A stretch of 64,000 bases of DNA from Actinoplanes sichuanensis (GTDB taxonomy: Bacteria; Actinomycetota; Actinomycetes; Mycobacteriales; Micromonosporaceae): assembly GCF_033097365.1 (NCBI RefSeq), contig NZ_AP028461.1:1488001-1552000 (forward strand), in the 5' to 3' direction. The notes under the pieces were generated by a model. It searched no databases. It saw nothing but the letters and a program-made list of their open reading frames with translations, and was not told where the DNA came from. A program made the position numbers and the translations under genes. Of the stretch, positions 25,127 to 33,188 are shown piece after piece (the stretch's first letter is position 1; the number at the start of each line of letters is the position of its first letter).

Positions 25127-26088
25127 TCGCTGACCGTGATCACGACGTTGCCGGTCTTGCGTCCGGTGTCGACGTAGCGGTGTGCCTCGACCAGCTCGGC
25201 GATCGGGTAGGTACGGTCGATCACGACTCGTAGTCGGTCGTGGTCGAGCAGGTCGCGGAGCTCGGCGAGGGCCTCATGCTTGCGGACCGACATGCCGGTC
25301 CGGACCCGGCGGCCACCGGTCAGGGCGGTGCTCAGGGCCAGCACGTTGTTGATCATTCCGGTGGTCGGGAGATAAACGCCCCGAGGGGCGAGGACCGGAC
25401 GGCATCCGCGGTACGAGCTACGCGTGACCGTGTCGAACACGACGTCGTACCGCTCCCCGCCGGCGGTGAAGTCCTCAGTGGCGTAGTCGAAGACCCGGGC
25501 CGCCCCGAGAGACTTCACGAGAGCCGCGTTCCGCCCGCTGCACACCCCGTGCACGATCGCCCCGGTCCGGGCCGCGAGTTGCACCGCGTACGTCCCGATA
25601 CTTCCCGACGCCCCGATGACCAGCACCTTCCGGCCCGCCTCGATCCGGGCGATCCGCCGCAGGAAGTGCCACGCGGTGGTGAACCCGTCGACGCAGGCGG
25701 CCGCCTCGGCGTAGGTGACCCGGTTCGGGATGGTCGTCATCGACGCCCGCTCCGGCAGGCACAGGTACTCGGCGTTGGCACCCAGCGCGAACCCGGTGAA
25801 CCCGAACACCCGCTCGCCGACCCGGTAGCGCTGCGCGTCCGGGCCGGTCGCGACCACCTCTCCGGCGAATTCGAGGCCGAGTACCCGTACCCCGCGGCGG
25901 GGTTGAAACGGTCCGATGATGATCCGCCCCCAGCGCGGCAGCCCCTGGCGCATCCCGGACTCCGCGGAGGTGACGGTGCCGGCGTGGACCCGGATCAGGA
26001 CCTGATCGCCGGACGGCGACGGAGTGGGCAGTTCAACCGGCTGCAACACCTCGGGCGGGCCGTAACGCCGGTAGACCATCGCTCGCAT
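25063..26088 (-). CDS. NAD(P)-dependent quinone oxidoreductase-like MDR protein
   Basis: A 341-residue zinc-free medium-chain reductase. It has Y-G-P-P-E-V-L-Q at the start, the G-x-E-F-A-G-E-V strand, an A-E-Y-L-C-L-P segment, A-A-x-x-D-G-F-T-T-A-W-H-F-L and the nucleotide loop V-I-G-A-S-G-S-I-G-T-Y-A-V-Q. Members reduce quinones or enones with NADPH. ATG at 26088. The promoter region of 91 bases is shared with the divergent LacI gene. The C-terminal tail after V-V-I-T-V is 21 residues longer than usual and overlaps the convergent small gene. Confidence 0.85.
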   Translation of the reverse strand: MRAMVYRRYGPPEVLQPVELPTPSPSGDQVLIRVHAGTVTSAESGMRQGLPRWGRIIIGPFQPRRGVRVLGLEFAGEVVATGPDAQRYRVGERVFGFTGFALGANAEYLCLPERASMTTIPNRVTYAEAAACVDGFTTAWHFLRRIARIEAGRKVLVIGASGSIGTYAVQLAARTGAIVHGVCSGRNAALVKSLGAARVFDYATEDFTAGGERYDVVFDTVTRSSYRGCRPVLAPRGVYLPTTGMINNVLALSTALTGGRRVRTGMSVRKHEALAELRDLLDHDRLRVVIDRTYPIAELVEAHRYVDTGRKTGNVVITVSDHDGQTTSSATSPLSESRITR

Positions 26089-26179
26089 ACGGTTATCCTG
26101 CGTGGCCCCTGCTGTGACGGCGCTGAGCGGCGACTTATGCTGGCGCGGCAGCAGGACAGAGCGTGAGGAGTTCGGGTTG

Positions 26180-27154
26180 GTGCGCACGACCGTGCAGGAT
26201 GTCGCGCGTGCCGCAGGCGTCTCGGTCTCGACGGTGTCCCGTGCCCTGACCGGCGGCAGTGTCAGCCCGTCCACCCGCGAGGCGGTGATGGCGGTCGCGC
26301 ACCGACTCGGGTACCAACCCAACCGGGCCGCCCGGGGGCTGATCACCGGCCGTACCGGAAACCTGGGGTTGATCGTCCCCGATCTGCGTAATCCGTTCTT
26401 CGCCGACGTCGCCAAGGGGGTCACCGCCCGGGCCCGGGCGGTCGACTGCGGGGTGTTCATCAGCGACACCGACGAGGATCCGGTCGCCGAGCTGGAGGCG
26501 ATCGCCACGCTGCGGCACAACACCGACGGGATTCTGCTCTGCTCGCCCCGAGCCCGGGACGCCGAGCTGCTGAAGGCGGCCGACCCGCAGAACACGGTGC
26601 TGCTGCACCGGCGGGTGCCCGGCCTGTCGTCGGTGGTGGCCGACATCGTCGACGGCACCCGGCAGGCGATCCGGCATCTGCGTGCGCTCGGGCATCGGCG
26701 GATCGCGTACGTCTCCGGCCCGGAGGACTCGTGGGCGTCCCGGCAGCGGCTGGCCGGGCTCGCCGAGTTCCGGGCCGACGACGATCTGGAGATCCTGCCG
26801 GTCGGTTCGGTGGCGCCCACGTTCGACGGCGGGGTGCTCGCCGGCGACCTGGTGCTGGCGGGTCCGGCCACCGCGGTGCTCGCCTACAACGACCTGGTCG
26901 CGATGGGTCTGCTGCACCGGCTGGCGGCCCGCGGCGCGGTCGTCCCGGAGCGGATGAGCGTGGTCGGCTACGACGACATAAGCTTCGCCGCGATGAGCCA
27001 CCCGCCGCTGACCAGTGTCGCCGTGCCGAAGGACCGGGCCGGTGCGATCGGTCTCGACCTGCTGCTCGGCCGGGGCAGCATGACGGCCGCCCAGGGCGCC
27101 GAGGTCATCCTCCCCACCACCCTGGTCGTCCGCGCCTCGTCCGCCGCGGTTTAG
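26180..27154 (+). CDS. LacI-family transcriptional regulator
   Basis: A 324-residue regulator. The GTG at 26180 has GAGGAG nine bases upstream and sits right before the helix-turn-helix (T-V-Q-D-V-A-R-A-A-G-V-S-V-S-T-V-S-R-A-L). The hinge helix and periplasmic-binding-protein-like sugar domain follow, with L-G-L-I-V-P-D-L-R-N-P-F-F and V-V-G-Y-D-D-I. Its stop overlaps the altronate dehydratase gene by four bases, convergently. A LacI-type operator lies upstream of that gene (28704-28721), so regulation of hexuronate use is likely. Confidence 0.88.
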   Translation: MRTTVQDVARAAGVSVSTVSRALTGGSVSPSTREAVMAVAHRLGYQPNRAARGLITGRTGNLGLIVPDLRNPFFADVAKGVTARARAVDCGVFISDTDEDPVAELEAIATLRHNTDGILLCSPRARDAELLKAADPQNTVLLHRRVPGLSSVVADIVDGTRQAIRHLRALGHRRIAYVSGPEDSWASRQRLAGLAEFRADDDLEILPVGSVAPTFDGGVLAGDLVLAGPATAVLAYNDLVAMGLLHRLAARGAVVPERMSVVGYDDISFAAMSHPPLTSVAVPKDRAGAIGLDLLLGRGSMTAAQGAEVILPTTLVVRASSAAV

Positions 27155-28686
27155 GTCACTGCTCCGAGCTGCCACGGGATGAACTCGTCGCGGCCCAGAT
27201 CGAGGTCCTCACTGCAGGTCACCTGGCCGGAGGCCACCGCCAGGATCGCCTCGAAGATCTGCTCCCCGGCGTCGGTGATGGTCAGCGATCCGGTGACGAT
27301 GCCGCCGGTATCGAGGTCCATGTCCTCGCGCATCCGCTGGTAGGTCTCCGAGTTGGTGGCGACCTTCAGCACCGGCGCCGGTTTGCCGCCCAGCACCGAA
27401 CCCCGGCCGGTGGTGAACACGACGACCGTGGCACCGCCCGCGACCAGGCCGGTCACCGACACCGGGTCGTAGCCGGGCGTGTCCATGAAGGTGAAGCCCC
27501 GGTCGGTGATCTTCTCGGCGTACTCGTAGACGGCGGTCAGCGGCGCCGAACCGCCCTTCGCCACCGCGCCGAGTGACTTCTCCAGGATCGTGGTCAGGCC
27601 GCCCGCCTTGTTGCCGGGAGACGGGTTGTTGTCCAGGGTGCCGCCGCCCGCCTCGACATACCGGTGCCACCAGGCGATCCGGTCGAGCAGCCGCTGCCCG
27701 ACCTCCTTGCTGACCGCCCGCCGGGTGAGCAGGTGCTCGGCACCGAACACCTCCGGCGTCTCGGCCAGCACGGTCGTCGCGCCCTGCGCCACGAGCAGAT
27801 CGGAGGCGTGCCCGAGAGCCGGGTTGGCGGTGATCCCGGAGTAGCCGTCGGAGCCGCCGCAGTTCAGGCCGACCACCAGTTTCGAGGCGGGGAACGTCTC
27901 GCGGCGGCGCTCGTTCAGGCGCTCCAGCAGCGTACGGACCACGTCCGCCCCGGCCCGCACGGTCGCCCGGACCCCGCCGGTGTCCTGAATGGTGAGCCGC
28001 TCGACGATCGTGTCCGAGTCGTCCGGCAGCCCGGCCAGCAGCGTGTCCACGCCGATCATCTCGCAGCCCAGCCCGAGCACGAGGATCCCGCCGATGTTCG
28101 GGTGACTCGCGTAGCCGCGCAGCGTCCGCAGGAGGATCTGCCCACCCTCACTGGCCGGAACCATGCCACAGCCGGAGTCGTGGGCGAGCGCGACCACACC
28201 GTCCACGTTCGGGTAGACGTCCATGATCGGCCCCCGGAACTGGTCGGCGATCATCCGGGCCGTCGACGCCGAACAGTTCACCGAGGTCACGATGCCGACG
28301 AAGTTCCGTGTGCCGACACTGCCGTCGCTGCGCCGGTAGCCCTGGAAGGTGCGCCCGTACTCGGCCGGCGGGATCTCGACGAGCGCGGTCCCGAACTCGT
28401 ACTCGTGATCGACCGCGGCCATTCCCAGGTTGTGCGCGTGCACATGATCACCGGCCGGCACGTCGGCGGTGGTCCGCCCGATCACCTGTCCGTATTTGTG
28501 GATCGGCGTCCCGGTCGTGAGGTCCCGCAGAGCGATCTTGTGGCCGCGGGGCACCGGATTCGCGACGGTCAGCTCCCGCCCGTCGTGCCGCAGCACCTCC
28601 CCGGCGGCGAGGTCCCGGGTCGCCACGGCGACGTCGTCTTGCTCACGCAGCAGCAGTGCCACTTCGCGCAGGTCGGATTGCGTCAT
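27151..28686 (-). CDS. uxaA: Altronate dehydratase family protein
   Basis: A 511-residue UxaA-type dehydratase; ATG at 28686 with AAGGA upstream. The N-terminal SAF domain (about 1-90) includes D-L-A-A-G-E-V and G-H-K-I-A-L. The catalytic part carries R-S-D-G-S-V-G-T-R-N, N-C-S-A-S, H-D-S-G-C-G-M, L-G-C-E and N-C-G-G-S-D-G-Y-S-G blocks typical of the family's metal-binding sites. Altronate dehydratase makes 2-keto-3-deoxygluconate in galacturonate breakdown; related galactarate dehydratases share the fold, so the exact sugar acid is uncertain. It fits the pectin- or uronate-directed flavour of the 40-54 kb locus but is separate from it. Confidence 0.82.
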   Translation of the reverse strand: MTQSDLREVALLLREQDDVAVATRDLAAGEVLRHDGRELTVANPVPRGHKIALRDLTTGTPIHKYGQVIGRTTADVPAGDHVHAHNLGMAAVDHEYEFGTALVEIPPAEYGRTFQGYRRSDGSVGTRNFVGIVTSVNCSASTARMIADQFRGPIMDVYPNVDGVVALAHDSGCGMVPASEGGQILLRTLRGYASHPNIGGILVLGLGCEMIGVDTLLAGLPDDSDTIVERLTIQDTGGVRATVRAGADVVRTLLERLNERRRETFPASKLVVGLNCGGSDGYSGITANPALGHASDLLVAQGATTVLAETPEVFGAEHLLTRRAVSKEVGQRLLDRIAWWHRYVEAGGGTLDNNPSPGNKAGGLTTILEKSLGAVAKGGSAPLTAVYEYAEKITDRGFTFMDTPGYDPVSVTGLVAGGATVVVFTTGRGSVLGGKPAPVLKVATNSETYQRMREDMDLDTGGIVTGSLTITDAGEQIFEAILAVASGQVTCSEDLDLGRDEFIPWQLGAVT

Positions 28687-28703
28687 GGGGAGTCCTTGAC
28701 ATT

Positions 28704-28721
28704 TTGCGGGAACGTTTGCAA
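28704..28721. promoter_or_regulatory. Putative LacI-type operator upstream of uxaA
   Basis: TTGCGGGAACGTTTGCAA has outer TTGC and GCAA arms and an AACGTT core; the core is offset by one base from the arms' centre. The right half, CGTTTGCAA, is the classical LacI half-site. It ends 18 bases upstream of the uxaA start. Confidence 0.5.
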
Positions 28722-28821
28722 GACATCCTGACACGACCGACCGGAATTGGGTACGGCCACACAGGCCCGCACCGCACCGCGCCCGCCGGGCTGAACGCGG
28801 CTCGCCCTGCCACGCCGCGCG

Positions 28822-29427
28822 TCAGGGTAGGTGCCAGATGGCCTGGGGCTGGGTGGGGTCGTCGGCGACCATCAACTGGTCATAGGAGGTTGCCGGGAAG
28901 GCCAGCAGGCGCTGAACGGTGGTTCCGGTGAAACCGGTCGAGCAGGCCACGCTCGGTGCGATCGGGCCCTCGTCGGTGATCAGCAGGAGCGCGTCCAGCG
29001 GCAGGGAATCGGTGCCGGCCGTCGTCTCCACGTGAAGGTCGATCGTCACCACCGGGCCGGTGGCGCAGGCCGCGGTCGTGGTGGTCGGGTTCGACGGGGT
29101 CACCAGCCATTCGGCTTCGCCCCTGCTCAGGCGGGTCGGCTGGCCGGCGGCCTTCATGAGGGCGCTCGGGTCGTGGGACCGGATCCGCGGGGGACCGAAG
29201 AGGGTCTCCATCAGTGCGGCGTTGCGAGCGTCGGTGGCCTGCTGTCCGGAGGTGGGTGCGCCGGATGCGGTCGTGCCGAAGGGCGACGCGCCGGACGGGG
29301 GTGTGGCCTCGCGCTGGGCGCGGATCTGCAGGCAGACATCGACCAGGAACACCAGGAACAGCACCCCGATGATCAGGAGCCGGATGATCTGTTTGGGCGT
29401 CAGCGACACGGTGCCCTCGTTGCTCAT
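28822..29427 (-). CDS. Membrane-anchored hypothetical protein
   Basis: A 201-residue protein with one N-terminal helix (about 13-33) and an outer part of about 165 residues. The outer part has a Thr/Ser/Gly-rich linker, an R-L-S-R-G-E-A-E-W-L-V segment, and two Cys (A-C-A-T-G-P and V-A-C-S-T-G) that may pair. ATG at 29427. I do not recognise the family. Type II membrane topology is inferred from the positive and Lys-containing N-terminus. The gap to the next gene (29428-29573) carries a TATCTT hexamer that serves that gene. Confidence 0.6.
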   Translation of the reverse strand: MSNEGTVSLTPKQIIRLLIIGVLFLVFLVDVCLQIRAQREATPPSGASPFGTTASGAPTSGQQATDARNAALMETLFGPPRIRSHDPSALMKAAGQPTRLSRGEAEWLVTPSNPTTTTAACATGPVVTIDLHVETTAGTDSLPLDALLLITDEGPIAPSVACSTGFTGTTVQRLLAFPATSYDQLMVADDPTQPQAIWHLP

Positions 29428-29573
29428 GATCGTGGATGTTAGAGGTGAGCCGGTGTTCGCATCTGCCCGGCGGTCGCGCTGTCGGCCGGGACCGGCCGAT
29501 CGCGTCGCGGTGTAGCCCGGGTTCTCGGCGTGGCTCGTACCGAAGGAAACTCTTTGCCCTTATCTTCTTGCAA

Positions 29574-30509
29574 ATGAAAATCGCTTTCACTGGCAAGGGC
29601 GGGAGTGGGAAGAGCACGCTCGCGGCGCTGTTCGTGCAGCACCTGCGGGCGGCCGGGCATCGGGTCCTGGCCGTCGACGCCGACGTCAACGTGCACCTCG
29701 CGCCGCTGCTCGGGGTGACCGCGCGGGCCGAGGCCGCGCTGTCGCATCCGGACAACGTCCGGCGGGTGCGTACGCACCTGATCGGGAGCAACAGCCGGAT
29801 CGACGGGGTCGAGCACTTCGTGGCGACGACACCGCCGGGGCCCGGTTCGCGGCTGGTCACGCTGGACGGCGACGATCCGGTGCTGGCCGGGCACGCGACC
29901 GCGCTCGACGAGCGCACGCACGTCATGCACGTCGGCACCTACGAGGCCCGCGACATCGGCTCCGGCTGCTATCACGGGCATCTGGCGATCCTGGAGAACC
30001 TGCTGTCGCACCTGGACCCGGCCGACGACGGCTGGGTGGTCTGCGACATGGTGGCCGGCACCGACGCGTTCGCGAACTCGCTGCACGCCCAGTTCGACAC
30101 GATCGTCGTGGTGGCCGAGCCGACACCGGAGTCGGTGTCGGTGGCCCGCCGCTACCGGGAACTGGCCGAGGCCGCCGGGGTGCTGGAGACCGTCGCGATC
30201 GTCGGCAACAAGGTCGCCGATCCGGCCGACCTGGAGTATCTGGAGCGTGAGCTCGGGGTGGCGCCGATCGCGGTGCTCGGCACGCAGACCGGGCTGCGCC
30301 GGGCGCGGCAGGCGGGTCTGCCACCGCGGCCGGAGGATCTGGACGACGCCTCCGCGCTGGCGCTCGTCGCCGAACACGCCGCGGTCCGGTCACTGTCCGC
30401 CGAGGACAGGGCGGCCCTCATGCGTACGCTCCACCTGCGCCTGTCCGGCAAGGGGTGGGTGAGGGCCGCCCACGGCGATGTGACGACTCAGTTGCCGCTG
30501 AGCGTCTGA
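29574..30509 (+). CDS. CooC/ParA-like P-loop ATPase
   Basis: A 311-residue SIMIBI-class ATPase. The deviant Walker A G-K-G-G-S-G-K-S-T is at residues 7-15, followed by A-V-D-A-D-V-N-V-H-L, then V-V-C-D-M-V-A-G-T-D-A-F and late V-V-x-E-P-T-P-E-S-V. This follows CooC-type nickel-insertion ATPases and their uncharacterised actinobacterial relatives. No carbon monoxide dehydrogenase or nickel enzyme is near, so the client is unknown. TATCTT at 29561-29566, seven bases before the ATG, suggests a leaderless start. TGAAA and TTTCA flank the first five codons as a small palindrome. Its end overlaps the next convergent gene by 22 bases. Confidence 0.75.
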   Translation: MKIAFTGKGGSGKSTLAALFVQHLRAAGHRVLAVDADVNVHLAPLLGVTARAEAALSHPDNVRRVRTHLIGSNSRIDGVEHFVATTPPGPGSRLVTLDGDDPVLAGHATALDERTHVMHVGTYEARDIGSGCYHGHLAILENLLSHLDPADDGWVVCDMVAGTDAFANSLHAQFDTIVVVAEPTPESVSVARRYRELAEAAGVLETVAIVGNKVADPADLEYLERELGVAPIAVLGTQTGLRRARQAGLPPRPEDLDDASALALVAEHAAVRSLSAEDRAALMRTLHLRLSGKGWVRAAHGDVTTQLPLSV

Positions 30510-31498
30510 ATCACGCCGCCGGAAAGCAGGCCCTGGGAGTAGGTGCCGCCCGGGTAGTAGGACGGGTCGGTGCCGATCGCCCAGTTCACCGCGAGGGTCT
30601 GCAACGCCGTCACGTTGGCCGCCTGGGAAGTCCCGGCGGTCAGCGTGCACAGCGCGTTGGTGCTGGCCCCCTCGGCGTCACAGTGCGAGCCGGTGGTGAG
30701 CCGCACGCCGAGGAAGTCCCGGTCGATCAGGTCGGTGAGTGCGACCGTGCCGCCGGCGTCGCTGTTGGCCAGGTAGGGCGGCGACGAGATGGTCAGGATC
30801 GGCAGCGAGGTGCCGGCCAGCCCGTTGAGCCCGTTCGCCAGGTTGTTGCCGAAGATCGACTTCACCGGGTCGAGAAGTTGCAGATGTTTCAGGTTCGCGA
30901 ACGCGGCCGGGTAGGTGGTGCGCAACCGGTCGGCGATGTAGGCGACCGCCTCGCCGCCCGCCGAGTGCCCGGCCAGCACGTAGCCGGTGGGCAGGGTGCT
31001 GCCGGACCGTCCGGCCTTGGCCGCGGCCGCGGCGTAGCTGGTGGCGAGCGCGCCGGACGAGGTGGTGGCAGTACCGATCCAGGCGGCCACGCTGTTCAGG
31101 AAGACGGTGTTGTTGCCCAGGTTGTTGACCGTGCAGCCGTAGATGTCGGCGGACGGCAGCGTCGGCGCGAAGACCAGATAGCCCGCGGCCTGGTACTTGC
31201 GGGCCAGATCGGCGACGTTGTCGTTGGCGCGGGAGAAGCCGTGCTGGAGGTAGACGAGCGCCTTCGGGCTGGTGGTGGCCGGGAAGTACCAGTCGGCGTC
31301 GGGCTTGTAGGTGTGGATCCAGCAGGGCACCGAGATCTCGCCGTCCACTTCGGTGGCGGTGGCGGCGTGCGCGGTCGAACCGGTGGCGAACAGGACGCTC
31401 GCGGACATCACGAGCGCGGCGAGGGCATGGCGAAGGGACAGAGACACGGGGACCCCCAGTAGGTCGGTCGTAACGCTCTCCGAAACGGTGTTTCCCAT
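30488..31498 (-). CDS. Secreted alpha/beta hydrolase
   Basis: A 336-residue exported hydrolase. ATG 31498 has GAGGAA five bases upstream; a GTG at 31447 would give a shorter leader. The signal segment ends at G-S-T-A-H-A-A. The fold shows Y-L-Q-H-G-F-S-R-A-N (oxyanion region), nucleophile elbow G-H-S-A-G-G-E-A, a likely acid in the L-L-D-P-V strand, and a late T-T-G-S-H-C-D His. Two to four Cys may form disulfides. It resembles chlorophyllase/lipase-like hydrolases from actinomycetes; the substrate is unknown. Confidence 0.75.
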   Translation of the reverse strand: MGNTVSESVTTDLLGVPVSLSLRHALAALVMSASVLFATGSTAHAATATEVDGEISVPCWIHTYKPDADWYFPATTSPKALVYLQHGFSRANDNVADLARKYQAAGYLVFAPTLPSADIYGCTVNNLGNNTVFLNSVAAWIGTATTSSGALATSYAAAAAKAGRSGSTLPTGYVLAGHSAGGEAVAYIADRLRTTYPAAFANLKHLQLLDPVKSIFGNNLANGLNGLAGTSLPILTISSPPYLANSDAGGTVALTDLIDRDFLGVRLTTGSHCDAEGASTNALCTLTAGTSQAANVTALQTLAVNWAIGTDPSYYPGGTYSQGLLSGGVIQTLSGN

Positions 31499-31606
31499 TA
31501 GCGTTCCTCGATTGTGAACTGTCAACCCGCACCCGCCGGTTAAATGTGAACACCGGTGACGAACTACCATGTGGCGCGATCTTCTTGACGGCTGAGACGA
31601 GGCGAC

Positions 31607-32293
31607 ATGCGGTGGTTCCGGTTCGGGTCGGGTCGGCAGCAGACCGGGCAGGACCCTGCTCGTCAGCAGGATCTCTACCGCGAACTGCGGGAACGGTTCG
31701 GTCCGCACGTGCCGGGGCGGTTCACCGACCAGGCCGACCAGGCGGTCGCGCTCCTCGACGGCGACGACGGGATCGTGGTGGCGGCGATCGTGCTGCGGGA
31801 GTTCGCCGACGCGGCCTTCGCGGCCACCGCGGGCCAGGGTTTCCAGGTGGATCGCCGGGACTACCGATGGGCGTGGCAGGGCGCCGGGCCGCGGCTGCGG
31901 TCACCGTTGGCCGGTGGTCCGGGTTTCCCGCTTCATCCGTACGTGCATGTCGCGGCCGCCGTGACGGTGATCGCGCGACAGGCCGGCCGCCTGGTGAAGG
32001 TCACCGACCCGCAGCCGGTCCTGGCGCACGTCCTGGAGATCCTCGACCTGATCACGGCCTCCTGGGAGTACGGCCGGGTGGTGCCCGACGTGGACACCGC
32101 GAACCTGGGCTCGGCCGCGATCGACGCGGCCCGGGAGATCCGGGGCGCGATGTCCGACGCGCCGCCGCTGCCGTCCGGCATTCGCGAGCAGATGCGGCGC
32201 AACAACACGGTCGACGTGTGGGATCCGGCCGCCAACCGGATCGTCGGCGGCTTCAACCCCGGAAAGGCGATGCGTGAGGCGTTGCTGGCGTGA
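31607..32293 (+). CDS. Hypothetical protein
   Basis: A 228-residue soluble protein of unknown family; GACGAGG precedes the ATG. It is mostly helical, with D-Q-A-D-Q-A-V-A-L-L-D-G-D-D-G-I-V-V-A-A-I-V-L-R-E-F and a C-terminal N-N-T-V-D-V-W-D-P-A-A-N-R-I-V-G-G-F-N-P-G-K. It has no Cys, signal peptide or membrane helix. It ends ten bases before the stop of the convergent NAD-kinase-like gene. Confidence 0.55.
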   Translation: MRWFRFGSGRQQTGQDPARQQDLYRELRERFGPHVPGRFTDQADQAVALLDGDDGIVVAAIVLREFADAAFAATAGQGFQVDRRDYRWAWQGAGPRLRSPLAGGPGFPLHPYVHVAAAVTVIARQAGRLVKVTDPQPVLAHVLEILDLITASWEYGRVVPDVDTANLGSAAIDAAREIRGAMSDAPPLPSGIREQMRRNNTVDVWDPAANRIVGGFNPGKAMREALLA

Positions 32294-32303
32294 TTCGTAG
32301 AGG

Positions 32304-33188
32304 TCAACCGAGGCGCAGCTTCTTCGCCGCCACGCCGATCCGGATCCGCTGACCCCAGGACAGTTCCAGGGCGTCCGACTCCAGGCCGTCGGCGAACACC
32401 ACGAGCCGCTCCGACTCGCTCGTCAACTCCAGCTCGGCACCGCCGCTGAGCAGGCCGGACGTCTGGGTGACCCCGGTCGCCGGGGACGGCCACGCCTCCC
32501 GGACGAACCAGCACAGCGCCGGATCGTCCGGGGCCGGCAGCGGGGGAGTGGCGGCTCGTTCCCGGGCGATCGACGCGCACCAGCCGGTCGCCCCGGTGCC
32601 GGTGCCGATGATCAGGCCGGACGACGACTGCCGCTCCCGGGCGCCCTCCGGGGTGGTCAGCACGTAGCGGGCCGACTGGTGGCCGGCGTGCCCGATGTAG
32701 ACCTCGTTCAGGCCGTACAGCTCCTGGCCGTCGTCCAGCCGGGCCACCACCATGGTCCGCTCCTGGCTGCCCCGGACCCGGTCGTGCAGCCGCGCCGCGA
32801 CCCCACCGGCCCGGTGGCGGGCCAGCACCCCCGGATTGCGGCCGGGCTCCGGGTCGACCCCGATCACCGGCTGGCCGTCCAGATACTTCGCCACGTTCGC
32901 CACCAGGCCGTCCTGGCCGACCGCCACGATCACGTCCTCCGGCGCGAACAGGAACCGCGGCAGGTCACCGCGCTCCACGTGACCGCGCCGCCAGTCGGCC
33001 GGGACGGCCGCGCCCACCTCGGTGAGCGCGGCCTTCAGCGCCTCGTGCCGGGCCGTCACCTCGTCCAGGTCGCGGCCCCGCTGACGCAGGAAGTACGCCG
33101 CGGCGCCGAGCGTGCCGTGCCGGGCGAGCAGCTCGTCGAGCTCGCTACGCCGCGACACGATCACGATCCGCGGGGTGAGGGTGCTCAT
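32304..33188 (-). CDS. NAD-kinase-fold protein (divergent GGDG motif)
   Basis: A 294-residue protein with the NAD kinase order of motifs. The usual G-G-D-G reads G-Q-D-G at 91-94 (in I-V-A-V-G-Q-D-G-L), the N-E pair is at 161-162 (G-L-N-E-V-Y-I-G) and the third site reads G-T-G-T-G-A-T-G-W at 195-203. In true NAD kinases the Asp of G-G-D-G takes the phosphoryl-transfer role; it is kept here, while the second Gly is Gln. The protein could phosphorylate NAD or another nucleotide-like ligand, or bind one without catalysis. It overlaps the SPFH gene by four bases (ATGA), so the two are made together. NrtR regulation of this pair is inferred from operators at 34262-34316. Confidence 0.75.
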   Translation of the reverse strand: MSTLTPRIVIVSRRSELDELLARHGTLGAAAYFLRQRGRDLDEVTARHEALKAALTEVGAAVPADWRRGHVERGDLPRFLFAPEDVIVAVGQDGLVANVAKYLDGQPVIGVDPEPGRNPGVLARHRAGGVAARLHDRVRGSQERTMVVARLDDGQELYGLNEVYIGHAGHQSARYVLTTPEGARERQSSSGLIIGTGTGATGWCASIARERAATPPLPAPDDPALCWFVREAWPSPATGVTQTSGLLSGGAELELTSESERLVVFADGLESDALELSWGQRIRIGVAAKKLRLG

